Assembly (NCBI RefSeq): GCF_001513745.1
Contig: NZ_CP013382.1
Location: forward strand, 2,666,001 to 2,730,000
Length of the DNA: 64,000 nucleotides
Source: Burkholderia humptydooensis
Lineage (GTDB): Bacteria; Pseudomonadota; Gammaproteobacteria; Burkholderiales; Burkholderiaceae
Reading direction: 5' to 3'
Shown here: one piece after another, positions 8,749 through 17,082 of the stretch
Numbering within the stretch: the first letter of the stretch is position 1
Layout of the letters: every line of letters begins with the position of its first letter
Made by a program: the position numbers and the translations under genes
Notes under the pieces: model-generated
The model's input: the letters and a program-made list of their open reading frames with translations, nothing else
Told to the model about the DNA's origin: nothing
The model's database searches: none

Positions 8749-9810
8749 ATGGATAATGTAGAAATATATCGATTTCCAAATATAAAATTCGATGCGAGCA
8801 AAGAATCCGAACCCTCGCAAAATCAGGACGCGATGGACGATCTCCGGCGGGGTCAGACTGACGCCGCCGCGCCTGCGGGGCCGGACAGTTTTTTCAGCGG
8901 CGCGCATGTCGGCAGCCTGATGCTCGGCACGCTTCGCTACCCGGCGACAATCTCGAACGGCCTCGTCACACATGAGGCCATCCGGACCATACAGCGCACC
9001 CATTGCAGTGATTGCGATCACTATTTCTTCTGCGCCTCCCGCGAGCATGCGTGGCAGTCGACATCCGAAACCGGCATCGTTCGCATCGACGCCCGACAGC
9101 TCTTCTTTGCCGACCCGGCTCGGCCGCTGTGCATCGACGTTCAGTCCGGCGACGTCGTCATCCTGATCGTTCCGCGCAATTTCATCCCCATCGATCTCTC
9201 CTCGCGGCACGGCACCGTATTTTCCGGGCTGATGGCGTCGCTCGCCTCCCAGTACATCGTCGGTCTCGCGGAGCACGTCGGCGCCATCTCCCATGCCGAA
9301 TCGAAAGCCATCGGCGACGTCACGCTGAATATGCTGCTGGCCGCGACATCTGCGGCCCACGACCCTATCGGGCCCGTTCGAACGAACCTGGAAATCGAAT
9401 TGACCAGGAAAGTCAAAACCTACATCAACAACCATCTGGAATCGCCGAAATTGTGCGTCGATTCCATTTGCCATGACATCGGCCTCTCGCGCGCCGCGCT
9501 ATATCGATTATTTTCGAGGGAAAATCTGGGCGTCGCCGAATACATCAAACTTCTTCGACTGAGAAAGATTTATTACATCCTGAGACACTCGACCGAATCC
9601 CGCATCCGGATTTCCGAACTCGCCGACCGCTATGGGTTTTGCTACAACTCCTCGTTCGCGAAATTGTTCAAACGTCAGTTCGGCTGCGCGCCGTCGGAGA
9701 TCAGGCGGAATACCGCGGTCAAGCCGCGCTCGGGCAACGGCAAGGCAACGCAACACGACGTGCCGCTCGATTTCAACGAGCGGCGCCACTTTCCCACTGG
9801 AGCTTCCTGA
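8749..9810 (+). CDS. AraC-family transcriptional regulator
   Basis: A 353-residue regulator. Residues about 55-215 form an N-terminal sensor domain of the AraC-binding-like type. Residues about 225-330 form the double helix-turn-helix AraC/XylS DNA-binding domain, with LCVDSICHDIGLSRAALYRLF as the first HTH and RISELADRYGFCYNSSFAKLFKRQFGCAPSEIR as the second plus the family signature. The ATG at 8749 is preceded by GGAGAGGG, a strong ribosome site; an upstream in-frame start exists but lacks one. The tail after residue 330 is polar. It probably regulates the preceding cluster, and the mirrored 21-bp-spaced direct repeats at 689-722 and 1043-1076 are candidate binding sites. Confidence 0.88.
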   Translation: MDNVEIYRFPNIKFDASKESEPSQNQDAMDDLRRGQTDAAAPAGPDSFFSGAHVGSLMLGTLRYPATISNGLVTHEAIRTIQRTHCSDCDHYFFCASREHAWQSTSETGIVRIDARQLFFADPARPLCIDVQSGDVVILIVPRNFIPIDLSSRHGTVFSGLMASLASQYIVGLAEHVGAISHAESKAIGDVTLNMLLAATSAAHDPIGPVRTNLEIELTRKVKTYINNHLESPKLCVDSICHDIGLSRAALYRLFSRENLGVAEYIKLLRLRKIYYILRHSTESRIRISELADRYGFCYNSSFAKLFKRQFGCAPSEIRRNTAVKPRSGNGKATQHDVPLDFNERRHFPTGAS

Positions 9811-9868
9811 GAAGGCGAACTCGCCGTATCGCGCCGCATCGTCGCTCGCGACAATCGAGCGCGGCCGC

Positions 9869-10087
9869 CTATTGCCCGCCGCCCAAATGGTCGCCCAGGC
9901 GCAGGCGGCGCTCCTCGACCCGCCCCTCGAAAGCCTCGCCGGTCTTGTCGTTCACGTACATCACCTGATACCAGTGCTTGTACGGCTTGTAGACCGTCAC
10001 GATATCGCCGGGTACGACAAAAATGCGCCTGGTGACGCAAGCCGACGCCGGAGCCGAATGGAAGTACGCGCGTCCCGAACCCGTCAC
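9869..10087 (-). CDS. Small SH3-like hypothetical protein
   Basis: A 72-residue frame whose composition looks like a real protein: IFVVPGDIVTVYKPYKHWYQ and VMYVNDKTGEAFEGRVEE suggest a small beta-barrel (SH3-like) domain. The only start near the frame's beginning is GTG 10087. The open frame extends some 35 codons further upstream without an ATG, so the N-terminus is uncertain or may be disrupted. I do not recognise a family. It lies alone between the AraC and TetR genes. Confidence 0.45.
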   Translation of the reverse strand: MTGSGRAYFHSAPASACVTRRIFVVPGDIVTVYKPYKHWYQVMYVNDKTGEAFEGRVEERRLRLGDHLGGGQ

Positions 10088-10231
10088 CGTCGCAGAAAGC
10101 GGCGGCCTGAAATTGTCGTCGGGGCCACTGGTCGCGCTGTTGAGCCGCCGGCTGCCCGCGGCTTGCCGAACGCGTTTTCACGGCCGGCGCCGCAACGATC
10201 CGGACATCGAACGAAAAGCGGTTCGCCCGCG

Positions 10232-10912
10232 TCAGCCCGCTTTCGCGGCGCGCTTTCTCTTCGCCGCGCTCGCGGCCGCTGGCGCTTGCGGCGGCGGCGC
10301 TCCCGTGCGCAACAGGAACTGCACCACATGATCGGCGAGCGCGTCGAGCCCCAGCGCCCCATCCGGCTTGTACCACTGCGCGACCCAGTTCAACGCGCCG
10401 AACATCAGCAACCGGTCGACCGGCGTCGGCGCGGGCCAGTCGCCCGCCGCCCGCAGCCGTGCGATCACGCCGTCCCATACCGCCTCGTAACGATCCTTCA
10501 GCTTCAGCACCTTCGCCTGCATCGCTTCGTCGAGCGACTTCCATTCGTACAGCAGCACCGGAATGAAATCGTGATCGGGCGATACGAGCGTCTGCAAGTG
10601 CGTGTGCACGAGCGCGCGAAACGCGTCGCGCGCGGGCAGGTTCTCGACGTCGAGCGCCTCGATCCGCGCGAGCGCGTTCGACATCCCCTGCTCCATCACG
10701 GCAACGAGAATGTCCTGCTTCGTCTTGAAGTAATAGAACCAGCTTCCCGCCTGCACGCCTGCTGCTGCGGCGATGTCGCGGACCGTCGTTCGTTCGTATC
10801 CCTGCGTGCGGAACAGCTTCGCGGACTTGAGGATCAGCTCGTCGCGCAGCGTCGCGCTCTCGCCCTTCACGGGACGCCCGCGCTTGCGCGCGGCCTGAGG
10901 TATGGCGCTCAT
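10232..10912 (-). CDS. TetR-family transcriptional regulator
   Basis: A 226-residue repressor. The N-terminal TetR helix-turn-helix spans about residues 22-75: ILKSAKLFRTQGYERTTVRDIAAAAGVQAGSWFYYFKTKQDI, including the conserved recognition helix and the YYFKTK motif. The remaining helices form the ligand-binding domain, and the last 25 residues are Ala/Lys/Arg-rich. It lies downstream of, and on the same strand as, the acyl-CoA dehydrogenase, and next to a catabolic operon. By analogy with AtuR and LiuR-type regulators it probably represses the acyl-CoA locus and is released by an acyl-CoA ligand. A likely operator is the palindrome at 12389-12412. Confidence 0.85.
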   Translation of the reverse strand: MSAIPQAARKRGRPVKGESATLRDELILKSAKLFRTQGYERTTVRDIAAAAGVQAGSWFYYFKTKQDILVAVMEQGMSNALARIEALDVENLPARDAFRALVHTHLQTLVSPDHDFIPVLLYEWKSLDEAMQAKVLKLKDRYEAVWDGVIARLRAAGDWPAPTPVDRLLMFGALNWVAQWYKPDGALGLDALADHVVQFLLRTGAPPPQAPAAASAAKRKRAAKAG

Positions 10913-11107
10913 GGAATCACAATGCGATGTTTCGAACCGGCGCTCGCCGCCGCGAAGCCGCGGCGACGCCCGTCATTCGAGCGATTATCGGCGAGTTTCA
11001 AACGCTTGCAAAGCCGATCCGCCCGCGCGCGCCGTTTGACCGAGCCAAACAAGCGACGAGCGGCCGCTCTCGTGGCAACGCATGTGCGTTCCGTATGCAA
11101 ACAGCCC

Positions 11108-12280
11108 CTAGTACTCGAGCTGCCGCGCGGCGAGGTCCTTCATGATCTCCTCCGCGCCGCCGCCGATCATGTTGACCTTCACCTCGCGGTAAATGCGCTC
11201 GGGCCGCGTGCCGCGCATGTAGCCCATGCCGCCGAGGATCTGCACGGCGGCGTCCGCGCAGAACTGCATCGTCTGCGTGGCGAAATTCTTCAGCATGCAG
11301 ATCGTCGCGACGAGCTCCGGCGCGCGCCTGTCGACGTGATCGATCTGCCACGCGCATTGCTCGAGCCAGGCGCGCGTCGCGCCGATGCGCATCGCCATGT
11401 CGACGAGCTTGTGCCGAATCACCTGATGATCGGCCACGCGCTGCCCGAACGTCCTTCGCTGCCGCGCCCAGTCGAGCGCGTCGTCGTAGCAGACTTGCGC
11501 GAAGCCGAGCGCCGACGCGGCGAGGCTGAAGCGCTCGAGATTGAAGTTCTGCATGACAAGCGCAAAGCCGCCGCCCTCCGGGCCGATCAGGTTCGCAGCC
11601 GGCACGCGGCAATCGTCGAAGCGCAGATGCGCGGTATCGGACGCCCACCAGCCCATTTTCTTCAACGGCGTCTTCGACAAGCCCGGCGTACCGTCTTCGA
11701 CGAGCAGCAGCGACAGCCCCTTCGCGCCCAGCGCACCCGGATCGGTGCGCACGGCAACCGTGTAGTAATCGGCGCGGATGCCCGACGTGATGAACACCTT
11801 CTCGCCGTTCACGACGTAGCGATCGCCGTCGCGCATCGCGCTCGTGCGCAGCGCGGCGACGTCCGAGCCGCCGCCCGGCTCCGTGATCGCGAGCGCCGAG
11901 ACCTTGCGGCCCGCGAGAATGCCGGGCAGCACGCGCGCCTTCAGTTCAGCGCTGCCAGCATGCGCGATCGGCGGCGCGCCGATCGTGTGCGACATCAGCG
12001 AGCTGACGACGCCGCCCGCGCCGCAGCGCGCAAGCTCGATCGAGCAGATCAGCCGATGGAACATGTCGACGCTCTCGATCCCGCCGTATGCGTCCGGAAA
12101 ACCGATGCCTAGCAGCCCGACTTGCGCTGCCTTCTCGTACAGCTCGCGCGGAAACTCGCCCGCCTCGTCCCAGTCGTTCACGTAAGGCGAGATCTCCTTG
12201 GCGACGAAGCGGCGCAGCGTGTCCTGCCATTCGATGTGTTCGGGCCGGTAGTACGCCGGGTTCGGGGTCATGGGATGCAT
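11108..12280 (-). CDS. Acyl-CoA dehydrogenase
   Basis: A 390-residue FAD-dependent acyl-CoA dehydrogenase that introduces a 2,3 double bond into an acyl-CoA. Family marks are ALAITEPGGGSDVAALRTSA (signature 1 region), the KKMGWWASDTAHLRFDDCRVP beta-domain and QILGGMGYMRGTRPERIYRE near the C-terminus. Full family length. AGGAGG five bases before ATG 12280 fixes the start. It is divergent from the SDR-carboxylase operon across a 310-bp region holding a palindrome. With the second dehydrogenase at 15082 it could handle a different intermediate or chain length; in the Atu scheme citronellyl-CoA oxidation is such a step. The specific substrate is inferred. Confidence 0.88.
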   Translation of the reverse strand: MHPMTPNPAYYRPEHIEWQDTLRRFVAKEISPYVNDWDEAGEFPRELYEKAAQVGLLGIGFPDAYGGIESVDMFHRLICSIELARCGAGGVVSSLMSHTIGAPPIAHAGSAELKARVLPGILAGRKVSALAITEPGGGSDVAALRTSAMRDGDRYVVNGEKVFITSGIRADYYTVAVRTDPGALGAKGLSLLLVEDGTPGLSKTPLKKMGWWASDTAHLRFDDCRVPAANLIGPEGGGFALVMQNFNLERFSLAASALGFAQVCYDDALDWARQRRTFGQRVADHQVIRHKLVDMAMRIGATRAWLEQCAWQIDHVDRRAPELVATICMLKNFATQTMQFCADAAVQILGGMGYMRGTRPERIYREVKVNMIGGGAEEIMKDLAARQLEY

Positions 12281-12590
12281 CGGTGCCTCCTGTCGGTTCG
12301 CCGGGCCGGCCTTCCGGGGGCCCGCTTTCCGGGGGGAACGGCCTTCGCGGAACGGCGCCGTTCGTGCCGATTCTAGGAACCCTCTAAAAATAAATCAACC
12401 GATTGATTTATTGGATTCGCGGCGCTACGATGCGCACATCGCACGGCGGCATCCGGCTCCCCCGGCGAACGCGCCGCAGCAGCGAAAGGCCGTGGTCGCC
12501 AGCGGCGCTCGTGCTCGCCACGCGCACCGCGCGGGCGAGCACAAGCGCCGTTTCCGGACGATCTGTTTCCCGACTGACGGAAGACTTCCC
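12281..12590. promoter_or_regulatory. Divergent promoter region of the acyl-CoA locus
   Basis: About 310 bases between the divergent acyl-CoA dehydrogenase and SDR genes. No gene is seen. The middle is markedly AT-rich around a near-perfect palindrome (12389-12412), which fits a shared repressor site serving both directions. Confidence 0.5.
12389..12412. promoter_or_regulatory. Palindromic operator candidate for the TetR protein
   Basis: Inverted repeat AATAAATCAA, CCGA, TTGATTTATT: 10-bp perfect arms around a 4-base centre, in an AT-rich patch within otherwise GC-rich DNA. Length and symmetry suit a TetR dimer. Its position between the two divergent catabolic transcripts, with a tetR gene in the locus, makes it the prime candidate operator. 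Confidence 0.55.
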
Positions 12591-13451
12591 ATGGGATATC
12601 GCTCACAACTTCGCGCAGGCAGCTTCGACGGCAAGGTCGCGCTCGTCACGGGCGGCGGCAGCGGCATCGGCCGCTGCTGCGCGCACGAGCTCGCATCGCT
12701 CGGCGCGCACGTCGTGCTGCTCGGCCGCAACGCGGACAAGCTCGCGAACGTGTCGGCCGAGATCCACGAGGACGGCGCTCGCGCGGACGCGATCGCATGC
12801 GACATCCGCGACGAGGACGGCGTCCGGCGGGCGGTCGCGCAGATCGTCGAGCGGCACGGTCGCGTCGATCTGCTCGTCAATAACGCGGGCGGCCAGTTTC
12901 CCGCGCCGCTCGAGCAGATCAGCGCGAAAGGCTGGCAGGCGGTGCTGAACACGAACCTGCTCGGCGGCTTTCTCGTCGCGCGCGAGTGCTATCTGCAATC
13001 GATGAAGCCGCGCAAGACGGGCGCGATCGTCAACATCATCGCCGACATGTGGCACGGGATGACCGGCATGGGCCACAGCGGCGCCGCGCGCGCCGGCATG
13101 CTGAATTTCACCGAGACGGCCGCCGCCGAATGGGCGCCCGTGCGCGTGAACGCGGTCGCGCCCGGCTGGATCGCGTCGAGCGGCATGGACACGTATCCCG
13201 ATTCGATCAAGCCGATGCTGCGCGGCCTGCCGAAGATGGTGCCGCTCGGCCGCATCGGCAACGAAGCCGAAGTGTCGGCTGCGATCGCGTTCCTGCTGTC
13301 GGACGCCGCGTCGTTCATCAGCGGCGCGTGCCTGCGCGTCGACGGCGGCGCGCCGAATGCGCGCCGTCACTTCGCGATGCAGCCCGCCGACGCGAACGCG
13401 CCGTTCGACGGCTTCCATCGCGCGACCGTGCCCGAACTCTTCAAGCGCTGA
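12591..13451 (+). CDS. SDR resembling peroxisomal trans-2-enoyl-CoA reductase
   Basis: A 286-residue short-chain dehydrogenase/reductase. The cofactor motif is TGGGSGIG (from about residue 20) and NNAGG follows. In place of the usual Y-x3-K active site it reads HSGAARAGMLNFTE, the arrangement I know from trans-2-enoyl-CoA and 2,4-dienoyl-CoA reductase types, so this is a subfamily trait and not damage. It would reduce or interconvert enoyl-CoA intermediates with NAD(P)H. AtuG/AtuB-type SDRs sit in comparable terpene-utilisation loci. The start ATG 12591 lies 6 bases after GGAAGA. It ends 1 base before the carboxyltransferase gene, so the two are co-transcribed. Confidence 0.8.
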   Translation: MGYRSQLRAGSFDGKVALVTGGGSGIGRCCAHELASLGAHVVLLGRNADKLANVSAEIHEDGARADAIACDIRDEDGVRRAVAQIVERHGRVDLLVNNAGGQFPAPLEQISAKGWQAVLNTNLLGGFLVARECYLQSMKPRKTGAIVNIIADMWHGMTGMGHSGAARAGMLNFTETAAAEWAPVRVNAVAPGWIASSGMDTYPDSIKPMLRGLPKMVPLGRIGNEAEVSAAIAFLLSDAASFISGACLRVDGGAPNARRHFAMQPADANAPFDGFHRATVPELFKR

Positions 13452-13452
13452 C

Positions 13453-15069
13453 ATGCCGATCTTCGACTCCCGCCTCGACACCGCAAGCGCCGCGTTCCGC
13501 GACAACGCCGATCACATGCGCACGCTGATCGCGCAATGGCACGCGCTGAACGCACGCGCCGCGGACGAATCGGCGAAGGCCGGCCCGCGCTTCGACAAGC
13601 GCGGGCAACTGCTGCCGCGCGAGCGGCTCGCGCTGCTCGTCGACGCCGGCGCGCCGTTTCTCGAGCTCGCATCGCTCGCCGGCTATCTGGTCGGCGAAAG
13701 CGACCCGGACAAGTCGGTGCCAGGCGCGGGACTCATCGGCGGCATCGGCTACGTGAGCGGCACGCGCTGCATGATCGTCGTCGCCGATTCGGGCATCGAC
13801 GCGGGCGCGCTGCAACCGATGGGCCTCGAAAAATTCCAGCGGCTGCAGCGAATCGCGCTCGAGCACCGGTTGCCGTTCGTGCATCTCGTCGAATCGGCGG
13901 GCGCGAACCTGATGCAATACCGCGTCGAGGAATTCATTCATGGCGGCCGCCATTTCTTCCAGCTCGCGAAGCTGTCCGCCGCCGGCATTCCGGTGCTCAC
14001 GCTCGTGCACGGCTCGTCGACCGCGGGCGGCGCGTACATGCCGGGGCTGTCCGACTACGTCGTGATGGTGCGCGGCCGCGCGAAGGCGTTTCTCGCCGGC
14101 CCGCCGCTGCTGAAGGCCGCGACGGGCGAGATCGCGACCGACGAGGAGCTCGGCGGCGCGACGATGCATGCCAGCGTGTCGGGTCTCGCCGAATACGTCG
14201 CGGACGACGACGCCGACGGCATCCGGCTCCTGCGCGAGCTCGTCGACAAGCTCGGCTGGCGCGAACGCGAAGCGGCGCTGCCCACGGGCGTGGAGCCCGC
14301 GCTCGATTCCGAAGGACTGCTCGGCATCCTGCCGCGCGACGGCAAGAAGCCCGTCGACATGCGCGAGGTGATCGCGCGGATCGTCGACGCATCGGATTTT
14401 CTGGAGTTCCAGCCGTCGTACGGGCCGTCCACCGTCTGCGCGCACGCGCACCTCCACGGCATGCCCGTCGGCATCGTGACGAACAACGGCCCGCTCGATC
14501 CCGCCGGCGCGACGAAGGCGACGCACTTCATTCAGGCGTGCTGCCAGAGCGACGTGCCGCTCGTCTATCTGCAGAACACGACGGGCTTCATCGTCGGCAA
14601 GGAGTCCGAACGCGCGGGAATGATCAAGCACGGCGCGAAGATGATCCAGGCGGTATCGAACGCGACCGTCCCGCAGGTCACGATTCTCTGCGGCGCATCG
14701 TTCGGCGCCGGCAATTACGGAATGTGCGGCCGCGGCTTCGATCCGGCGTTCGTGTTCTCGTGGCCGAACGCGCGCACCGCGGTGATGGGCGCCGAGCAGG
14801 CGGCGCTCACGATGGCGATCGTGACGGAAGGCGCGGCGCGCGCGAAAGGCATCGAGCCCGACCGCGCGCGGATCGACGCGCTGCGCGAGAAGATCGTCGC
14901 GAATTTCGAGCGCCAGACGCACGCGTTCTACACGTCCGGCCGCATGCTCGACGACGGCGTCATCGATCCGCGCGACACGCGCCGCGTGATCGCACTGGCG
15001 CTCGCCGTCTGCCGCGCCGGCCGCCGCCAATCAGTCCAGCCGCTCACGTTCGGCGTCGCCCGCCCCTGA
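13453..15069 (+). CDS. Acyl-CoA carboxylase beta (carboxyltransferase) subunit, geranyl-/methylcrotonyl-CoA type
   Basis: A 538-residue carboxyltransferase with the two crotonase-like halves of the MCC/PCC/GCC beta family. It has HLVESAGANL and HGSSTAGGAYMPG in the N-half, and YLQNTTGFIVGKESERAGMIKHGAKM and CGASFGAGNYGMCGRGFDP in the C-half. It transfers CO2 from carboxybiotin to an enoyl-CoA gamma carbon. Where methylcrotonyl-CoA carboxylases typically have a GGTYYP segment, this protein has AGALQP, which hints at a different acyl pocket, possibly geranyl-CoA (AtuC-like). That substrate is inference. It pairs with the biotin-bearing subunit at 17079-19103 in the same operon. The start ATG follows the SDR stop almost directly. 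Confidence 0.87.
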   Translation: MPIFDSRLDTASAAFRDNADHMRTLIAQWHALNARAADESAKAGPRFDKRGQLLPRERLALLVDAGAPFLELASLAGYLVGESDPDKSVPGAGLIGGIGYVSGTRCMIVVADSGIDAGALQPMGLEKFQRLQRIALEHRLPFVHLVESAGANLMQYRVEEFIHGGRHFFQLAKLSAAGIPVLTLVHGSSTAGGAYMPGLSDYVVMVRGRAKAFLAGPPLLKAATGEIATDEELGGATMHASVSGLAEYVADDDADGIRLLRELVDKLGWREREAALPTGVEPALDSEGLLGILPRDGKKPVDMREVIARIVDASDFLEFQPSYGPSTVCAHAHLHGMPVGIVTNNGPLDPAGATKATHFIQACCQSDVPLVYLQNTTGFIVGKESERAGMIKHGAKMIQAVSNATVPQVTILCGASFGAGNYGMCGRGFDPAFVFSWPNARTAVMGAEQAALTMAIVTEGAARAKGIEPDRARIDALREKIVANFERQTHAFYTSGRMLDDGVIDPRDTRRVIALALAVCRAGRRQSVQPLTFGVARP

Positions 15070-15081
15070 TCTGGAGACATC

Positions 15082-16233
15082 ATGCACTTCACCGAAGAAC
15101 ACGAAGCGATCTCGCGCACCGTCAGGCGTTTCATCGAGCAGGAGGTCAATCCGCACGTCGACGAATGGGAGGAAGCCGGCATCTTTCCCGCGCACGACGT
15201 GTTCGGCAAGCTCGGCGCGCTCGGCATGCTCGGCCTGAGCAAGCCCGCCGCGTTCGGCGGCGGCGGCCTCGACTACAGCTACGAGCTCGTGATGGCCGAG
15301 GCGCTCGGCGTCTGCGCGGCGGGCGGCGTGCCGCTCGCGATCGGCGTGCAGACGAACATGGCGACGCCCGCGCTCGCGCGCTTCGGCTCCGACGCATTGC
15401 GCGACGAGTTTCTCGCGCCCGCGATCGCGGGCGAGCAGGTGTCGTGCATCGGCGTATCGGAGCCGGGCGCGGGCTCGGACGTCGCGTCGATCCGCACGAG
15501 CGCGCGCCGCGACGGCAACGACTACGTGATCAGCGGCACGAAGCTCTGGATCACGAACGGCACGCAGGCCGACTGGATGTGCTGCCTCGCGAACACGTCG
15601 GACGGGCCGCCGCACCGAAACAAATCGCTGATCGTCGTGCCGCTGAAATCGAAGGGCGTGCACATCGAAAAGAAGATCCGCAAGATCGGCATGCACTCGT
15701 CGGACACCGCGCAGATCTTTTTCGACGACGTGCGCGTGCCGCGCCGCAACCTGATCGGCGAGGAAGGCCAGGGCTTCACGTACCAGATGCTGCAGTTCCA
15801 GGAGGAGCGGCTCTACGGCGCGGCGGCCGCGCTCGTCGTGCTCGATCGTTCGATCGACGAAACAATCGACTACACGCGCCAGCGCAAAATCTTCGGGCGG
15901 CCGGTGCTCGATCATCAGGTCGTCCATTACCGGCTCGCCGAGCTGAAGACCGAGGTCGAGGCGCTGCGCGCGCTCACGTATCGCGCAACGGAGCTGTACG
16001 TGCAAGGCGGCGACGTGACGACGCTCGCGTCGATGGCGAAGCTGAAGGCGGGACGCCTCGCGCGCGAAGTCACCGACAGTTGCCTGCAGTTCTGGGGCGG
16101 CATGGGCTTCGCATGGGAATCGAGCATCTCGCGCACGTACCGCGACACGCGCCTCTTCTCGATCGGCGGCGGCGCGGACGAAGTGATGCTCGGCATCATC
16201 TGCAAGAAGCTCGGCACGCTGCCGCGGGAGTGA
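15082..16233 (+). CDS. Acyl-CoA dehydrogenase (AtuD-like)
   Basis: A 383-residue acyl-CoA dehydrogenase. It has CIGVSEPGAGSDVASIRTSA, the KKIRKIGMHSSDTAQIFFDDVRVP beta-domain and a C-terminal FWGGMGFAWESSISRTYRDTR with SIGGGADEVM. Family length is normal. GGAGACATC precedes ATG 15082, 12 bases after the carboxyltransferase stop. Its place between carboxyltransferase and hydratase is the gene order seen in Atu clusters, where AtuD oxidises citronellyl-CoA. An alternative is a branched-chain acyl-CoA dehydrogenase. It probably acts on the acyl-CoA that the carboxylase then uses. Confidence 0.87.
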   Translation: MHFTEEHEAISRTVRRFIEQEVNPHVDEWEEAGIFPAHDVFGKLGALGMLGLSKPAAFGGGGLDYSYELVMAEALGVCAAGGVPLAIGVQTNMATPALARFGSDALRDEFLAPAIAGEQVSCIGVSEPGAGSDVASIRTSARRDGNDYVISGTKLWITNGTQADWMCCLANTSDGPPHRNKSLIVVPLKSKGVHIEKKIRKIGMHSSDTAQIFFDDVRVPRRNLIGEEGQGFTYQMLQFQEERLYGAAAALVVLDRSIDETIDYTRQRKIFGRPVLDHQVVHYRLAELKTEVEALRALTYRATELYVQGGDVTTLASMAKLKAGRLAREVTDSCLQFWGGMGFAWESSISRTYRDTRLFSIGGGADEVMLGIICKKLGTLPRE

Positions 16234-16239
16234 CGCGCG

Positions 16240-17082
16240 ATGACCTGGACGACTTCCTCGACGCTCGCGCCGCTGCATGTCGCGCACGCGAACGGCATCG
16301 TGTTCGCGACATTGAATCGGCCCGCCAGGCGCAACGCGCTGAGCGACGATCTCGTCGCGGCGCTCGACGCGGAGTGCGAGCGCGCGGCCCGTGACGACAC
16401 CGTGCGCGCGTTCGTGCTGCGCGGCGCGGGCGGCGTGTTCTGCGCGGGCGGCGATTTCGGCGGCTTCAGCGCGATGATGCGCGAGCCGGCGCCCGTCGGC
16501 GAGCCGGACCCGATCGCGGCGTCGAATCGCCGGTTCGGCGCATTGCTCGACAAGCTCGCGGCGTTGCCGATGCCGACGCTCGCCGTCGTCGAAGGCGCGG
16601 CGGCGGGCGGCGGCTGCGGGCTCGCGGCCGCATGCGATCGCGTGCTGATCGCGAGCGACGCATATCTTTCGATACCCGAAACATCGCTCGGGCTGCCGCC
16701 CGCACAGATCGCGCCGTTCATCGTCGCGCGCGCGGGCGCCGCGCGCGGCCGCTGGCTGATGCTGACGGGCCGCCGTCTGTCGGCCGCCGACGCGCTGCAT
16801 GCGTGCCTCGTCGACGAAATCGCGGGCGCGGACGGCATCGACCGGCTGTTGCGCAGCGAGCTTGCGCGCGTGCTCGCATGCGAACCGGCCGCGCAGCGCG
16901 CGACGAAGCGCATCGTCGCCACCGCGTTGCGCCGCGAGCGCGGCGCCGTCCTCGATGCGGCCGCCGGCGAGTTCGCGGCCGCGCTGCGCTCGGGCGCCGT
17001 CGCCGAAGGGCTCGCCGCGTTGTCCGGCAAGCGCTTGCCCCACTGGGCGAGCGACGCGCCCGCGCCGCCGGAGACGCGATGA
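16240..17082 (+). CDS. Enoyl-CoA hydratase/isomerase family protein
   Basis: A 280-residue crotonase-fold protein. The N-terminal strand reads IVFATLNRPARRNALSDDL. The oxyanion-hole segments are GGVFCAGGDFGGF and EGAAAGGGCGLAAACDRVLIAS, and PETSLGLPPAQIAPFIV gives the usual position of one catalytic acid. It would hydrate an unsaturated acyl-CoA, probably the carboxylated product of the adjacent carboxylase, as AtuE (isohexenylglutaconyl-CoA) or LiuC (methylglutaconyl-CoA) do. Its stop overlaps the start of the biotin subunit (ATGA), so it is translationally coupled to its pathway partner. Confidence 0.83.
   Translation: MTWTTSSTLAPLHVAHANGIVFATLNRPARRNALSDDLVAALDAECERAARDDTVRAFVLRGAGGVFCAGGDFGGFSAMMREPAPVGEPDPIAASNRRFGALLDKLAALPMPTLAVVEGAAAGGGCGLAAACDRVLIASDAYLSIPETSLGLPPAQIAPFIVARAGAARGRWLMLTGRRLSAADALHACLVDEIAGADGIDRLLRSELARVLACEPAAQRATKRIVATALRRERGAVLDAAAGEFAAALRSGAVAEGLAALSGKRLPHWASDAPAPPETR

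Noticed and set aside
12591..13451. Loss of the SDR catalytic Tyr as a sign of decay
   Set aside because: HSGAARAG at this site is normal for trans-2-enoyl-CoA reductase-like SDRs.
16632..17078. Upstream extension of the biotin carboxylase frame
   Set aside because: It overlaps the enoyl-CoA hydratase and is Arg-rich; conserved carboxylase sequence starts at ATG 17079.
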